In this document: positions 5,424 through 6,503 of the stretch, piece after piece
Position numbering within the stretch: position 1 is the stretch's first letter
Layout: the number at the start of each line of letters is the position of its first letter
Source: Deltaproteobacteria bacterium
GTDB taxonomy: Bacteria > Desulfobacterota > DSM-4660 > Desulfatiglandales > HGW-15
Assembly: GCA_019308525.1 (NCBI GenBank)
Contig: JAFDIC010000235.1
Location: 1-6,503 of the forward strand
DNA: 6,503 nt
Direction of reading: 5' to 3'
The notes under the pieces: generated by a model
Databases searched by the model: none
Told to the model about the DNA's origin: nothing
The model's input: the letters and a program-made list of their open reading frames with translations, nothing else
Made by a program: the position numbers and the translations under genes

Positions 5424-5990
5424 CTACACTTCCTTAAGCATCCTGGGGGGAAGGCTATCCAGGGCGATCTTCACCTGTTCCAGGAAATTCTTGAGTCCAT
5501 TGTTTTCAATCACCAGCCCCAGGAGCAAGGTCAATACGGAGAGGCTGTCAATATCCTCATCATCAAGCACAGAGGGCTCCCCGTGGTAGATCCTCAGGAT
5601 TCCGATGGTAGTTTCTCGGCTCTTGATCGGGATGGAAAGCATGGAAACTATACCTTCCTTTGCCGCCGCCTCAGGATATTGAACTCGGGGATCATCTTGC
5701 ATGTTCTCTACAAACACGGGTTGACCTGTCCGGAAGGCACAGTCTTCCTCGTCAAAGAAAACAGGGCCCTTGTTGAGATACTCTTCACTAATGCCGCAAC
5801 TGGCTACGTGAATGAGCTGTTTTTCCCTTTCATCCAGCAGCATAATACTACAGCCCTTGGCGCCAAAGGTGCGTTGGGTCCCCTCTACCAGGTGCCGCAT
5901 CAGGATATCCAGGTCTTCATAGGTGGCGATGGCATGACTGATGGCCTTGAAGTGCTTGAGATAGAAACGCCTTTCGGTCTTTTTCTTCAT
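5424..5990 (-). CDS. GAF-domain sensor protein
   Basis: The 188-residue product is essentially a single GAF domain (about residues 20-162) with a short helical N terminus and a C-terminal helix (163-180). GAF landmarks include the helix ATYEDLDILMRHLVEGT, the strand pair GCSIMLLDEREKQLIHVAS, the stretch GQPVFVENMQDDPRV and the strand SMLSIPIKSRETTIGILRIY. GAF domains bind small ligands, nucleotides, heme or chromophores. Cys47, Cys65 and Cys84 are present but no ligand can be named. There is no attached kinase, cyclase or DNA-binding output domain, so any signal must go through a partner, most simply the kinase-like protein encoded 3 nt downstream (inference). The ATG at 5990 was chosen over a far-upstream in-frame start near 6230 because AGGAG (complement 5999-6003) is 8 nt away and the extra 80 residues are low-complexity and run opposite the reductase gene frame. 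Confidence 0.87.
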   Translation of the reverse strand: MKKKTERRFYLKHFKAISHAIATYEDLDILMRHLVEGTQRTFGAKGCSIMLLDEREKQLIHVASCGISEEYLNKGPVFFDEEDCAFRTGQPVFVENMQDDPRVQYPEAAAKEGIVSMLSIPIKSRETTIGILRIYHGEPSVLDDEDIDSLSVLTLLLGLVIENNGLKNFLEQVKIALDSLPPRMLKEV

Positions 5991-5998
5991 TGGATCAA

Positions 5999-6003
5999 CT
6001 CCT
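5999..6003 (-). promoter_or_regulatory. Ribosome binding site of the GAF-domain gene
   Basis: AGGAG on the minus strand, 8 nt before ATG 5988-5990. It fixes the start of the GAF gene and rules against the 80-codon longer frame that would overlap the reductase gene. It lies in the 41-nt gap after the reductase stop, too short for an obvious separate promoter or terminator. Confidence 0.75.
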
Positions 6004-6031
6004 AATTGTTTTGGAAAAATACTGTCTTTCT

Positions 6032-6503
6032 CTACGATCCGAATTCCCCGCGGCTGCCCCATTTCTCCAGTAATCGAATTAGATCCGTTATGGCCTGATG
6101 TAGGGGAGTGGAGATGCCTTTTCTTCTTCCCAGGGAAAAGATCATCCCGTTTAAGGCTTCGATTTCGGTAGGTCTGTTGTTCAAGATATCCTGTAGCATG
6201 GGAGAGAGGTTTTCGGCCGTGCTGCGGCATACCACCAGGAGTTTATCATAAAGGTCCTCGCCGGGTAACTGCACGGCATAGGCCTGCGCCACCAATTTCC
6301 CCTCATCAATGAGGCGCTTGGCAAGGGAGATGGACTCCATCTTCTCCACGATCTGGCCGTTTTTCAGCCGGAGTATGGCGGTCAAGGGATTTATGGCAGA
6401 GTACACCAGGCTCTTGGCCCAAATATGTCCTACTATGTTATCAGATATTTCTGTTTGAATACCTGAGTGATCAAACAGGTCTTTGATGCGAACGAGGCGT
6501 TCG
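6032..6503 (-). CDS. Ketopantoate reductase family (PanE/ApbA-like), C-terminal part, 5' truncated by window end
   Basis: Family members use NADPH to reduce 2-dehydropantoate to pantoate for coenzyme A synthesis, or related 2-keto acids. The frame is open to the right edge (first full codon Glu, at 6500-6502), so the NADP-binding Rossmann domain is outside the window. What is visible is the C-terminal helical domain: IVGHIWAKSLVYSAINPLTA with the Lys that corresponds to the catalytic lysine, then CRSTAENLSPMLQDI with the substrate Ser, then TEIEALNG with the acidic residue that matches the catalytic Glu of PanE. One difference stands out: E. coli PanE has Asn four residues after the lysine, and here it is Tyr. 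The internal GTG at 6406 is not the start. Its stop is 41 nt before the GAF gene, same strand, so it may head or belong to the same operon. It could be a paralogue rather than the biosynthetic PanE. Confidence 0.86.
   Translation of the reverse strand, partial: ERLVRIKDLFDHSGIQTEISDNIVGHIWAKSLVYSAINPLTAILRLKNGQIVEKMESISLAKRLIDEGKLVAQAYAVQLPGEDLYDKLLVVCRSTAENLSPMLQDILNNRPTEIEALNGMIFSLGRRKGISTPLHQAITDLIRLLEKWGSRGEFGS

Noticed and set aside
4932..6005. Long plus-strand open frame (357 codons) antisense to the kinase-like and GAF genes
   Set aside because: It runs opposite two genes with clear domain motifs and Shine-Dalgarno sites, has no recognisable domain, and spans the boundary between them. 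Best explained as a by-product of codon composition on the other strand.
5991..6230. 80-residue N-terminal extension of the GAF protein
   Set aside because: It would overlap the ketopantoate reductase-like gene, shows no domain, and the AGGAG 8 nt before ATG 5990 gives a complete explanation of the start.

Overview
The window looks like chromosomal DNA of a dissimilatory sulfate- or sulfur-reducing bacterium, most likely Desulfobacterota (former Deltaproteobacteria). The basis is a contiguous dsrK-dsrJ-dsrO-dsrP block with reducer-type proteins, followed by a clostridial-type 2[4Fe-4S] ferredoxin and a tetraheme c3-like cytochrome. I cannot place the genus from sequence alone, and I see no mobile elements, tRNA, rRNA or CRISPR.

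Layout. Positions 1-2886 (+) carry the 3' end of dsrK (its start lies left of the window) and complete dsrJ, dsrO and dsrP. These are packed with 8-nt and 1-nt overlaps and a 7-nt gap, clearly one operon. A GC-rich hairpin follows dsrP. Positions 2949-3135 are a leader with candidate promoters, and 3136-3324 (+) is the ferredoxin gene. A strong bidirectional-looking terminator (3348-3385) separates it from a convergent gene at 3427-3897 (-) for a secreted, Lys-rich tetraheme cytochrome c3-like protein. That cytochrome has its own very good promoter, overlapped by palindromic TTGAC/GTCAA half-sites.

Farther right, all on the minus strand and read right to left, is a tight cluster: the 3' part of a ketopantoate reductase-family gene (6032 to beyond 6503), a GAF-domain protein (5424-5990), a diverged protein-kinase-fold protein (4515-5420) and a UspA-family protein (about 4052-4498).

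How they fit together. DsrMKJOP is a transmembrane redox complex linking periplasmic and quinone-pool electrons to the cytoplasmic DsrC trisulfide step of sulfite reduction. Here DsrJ, DsrO and DsrP would be the periplasmic heme subunit, the periplasmic Fe-S subunit and the membrane quinone-interacting subunit. The neighbouring ferredoxin (cytoplasmic) and c3 (periplasmic) are plausible electron carriers on either side of the membrane, but that link is inferred from position. The GAF, kinase-like and UspA genes look like a small sensing or signalling cassette. Its input and target are not visible, and this is the least described part of the window.
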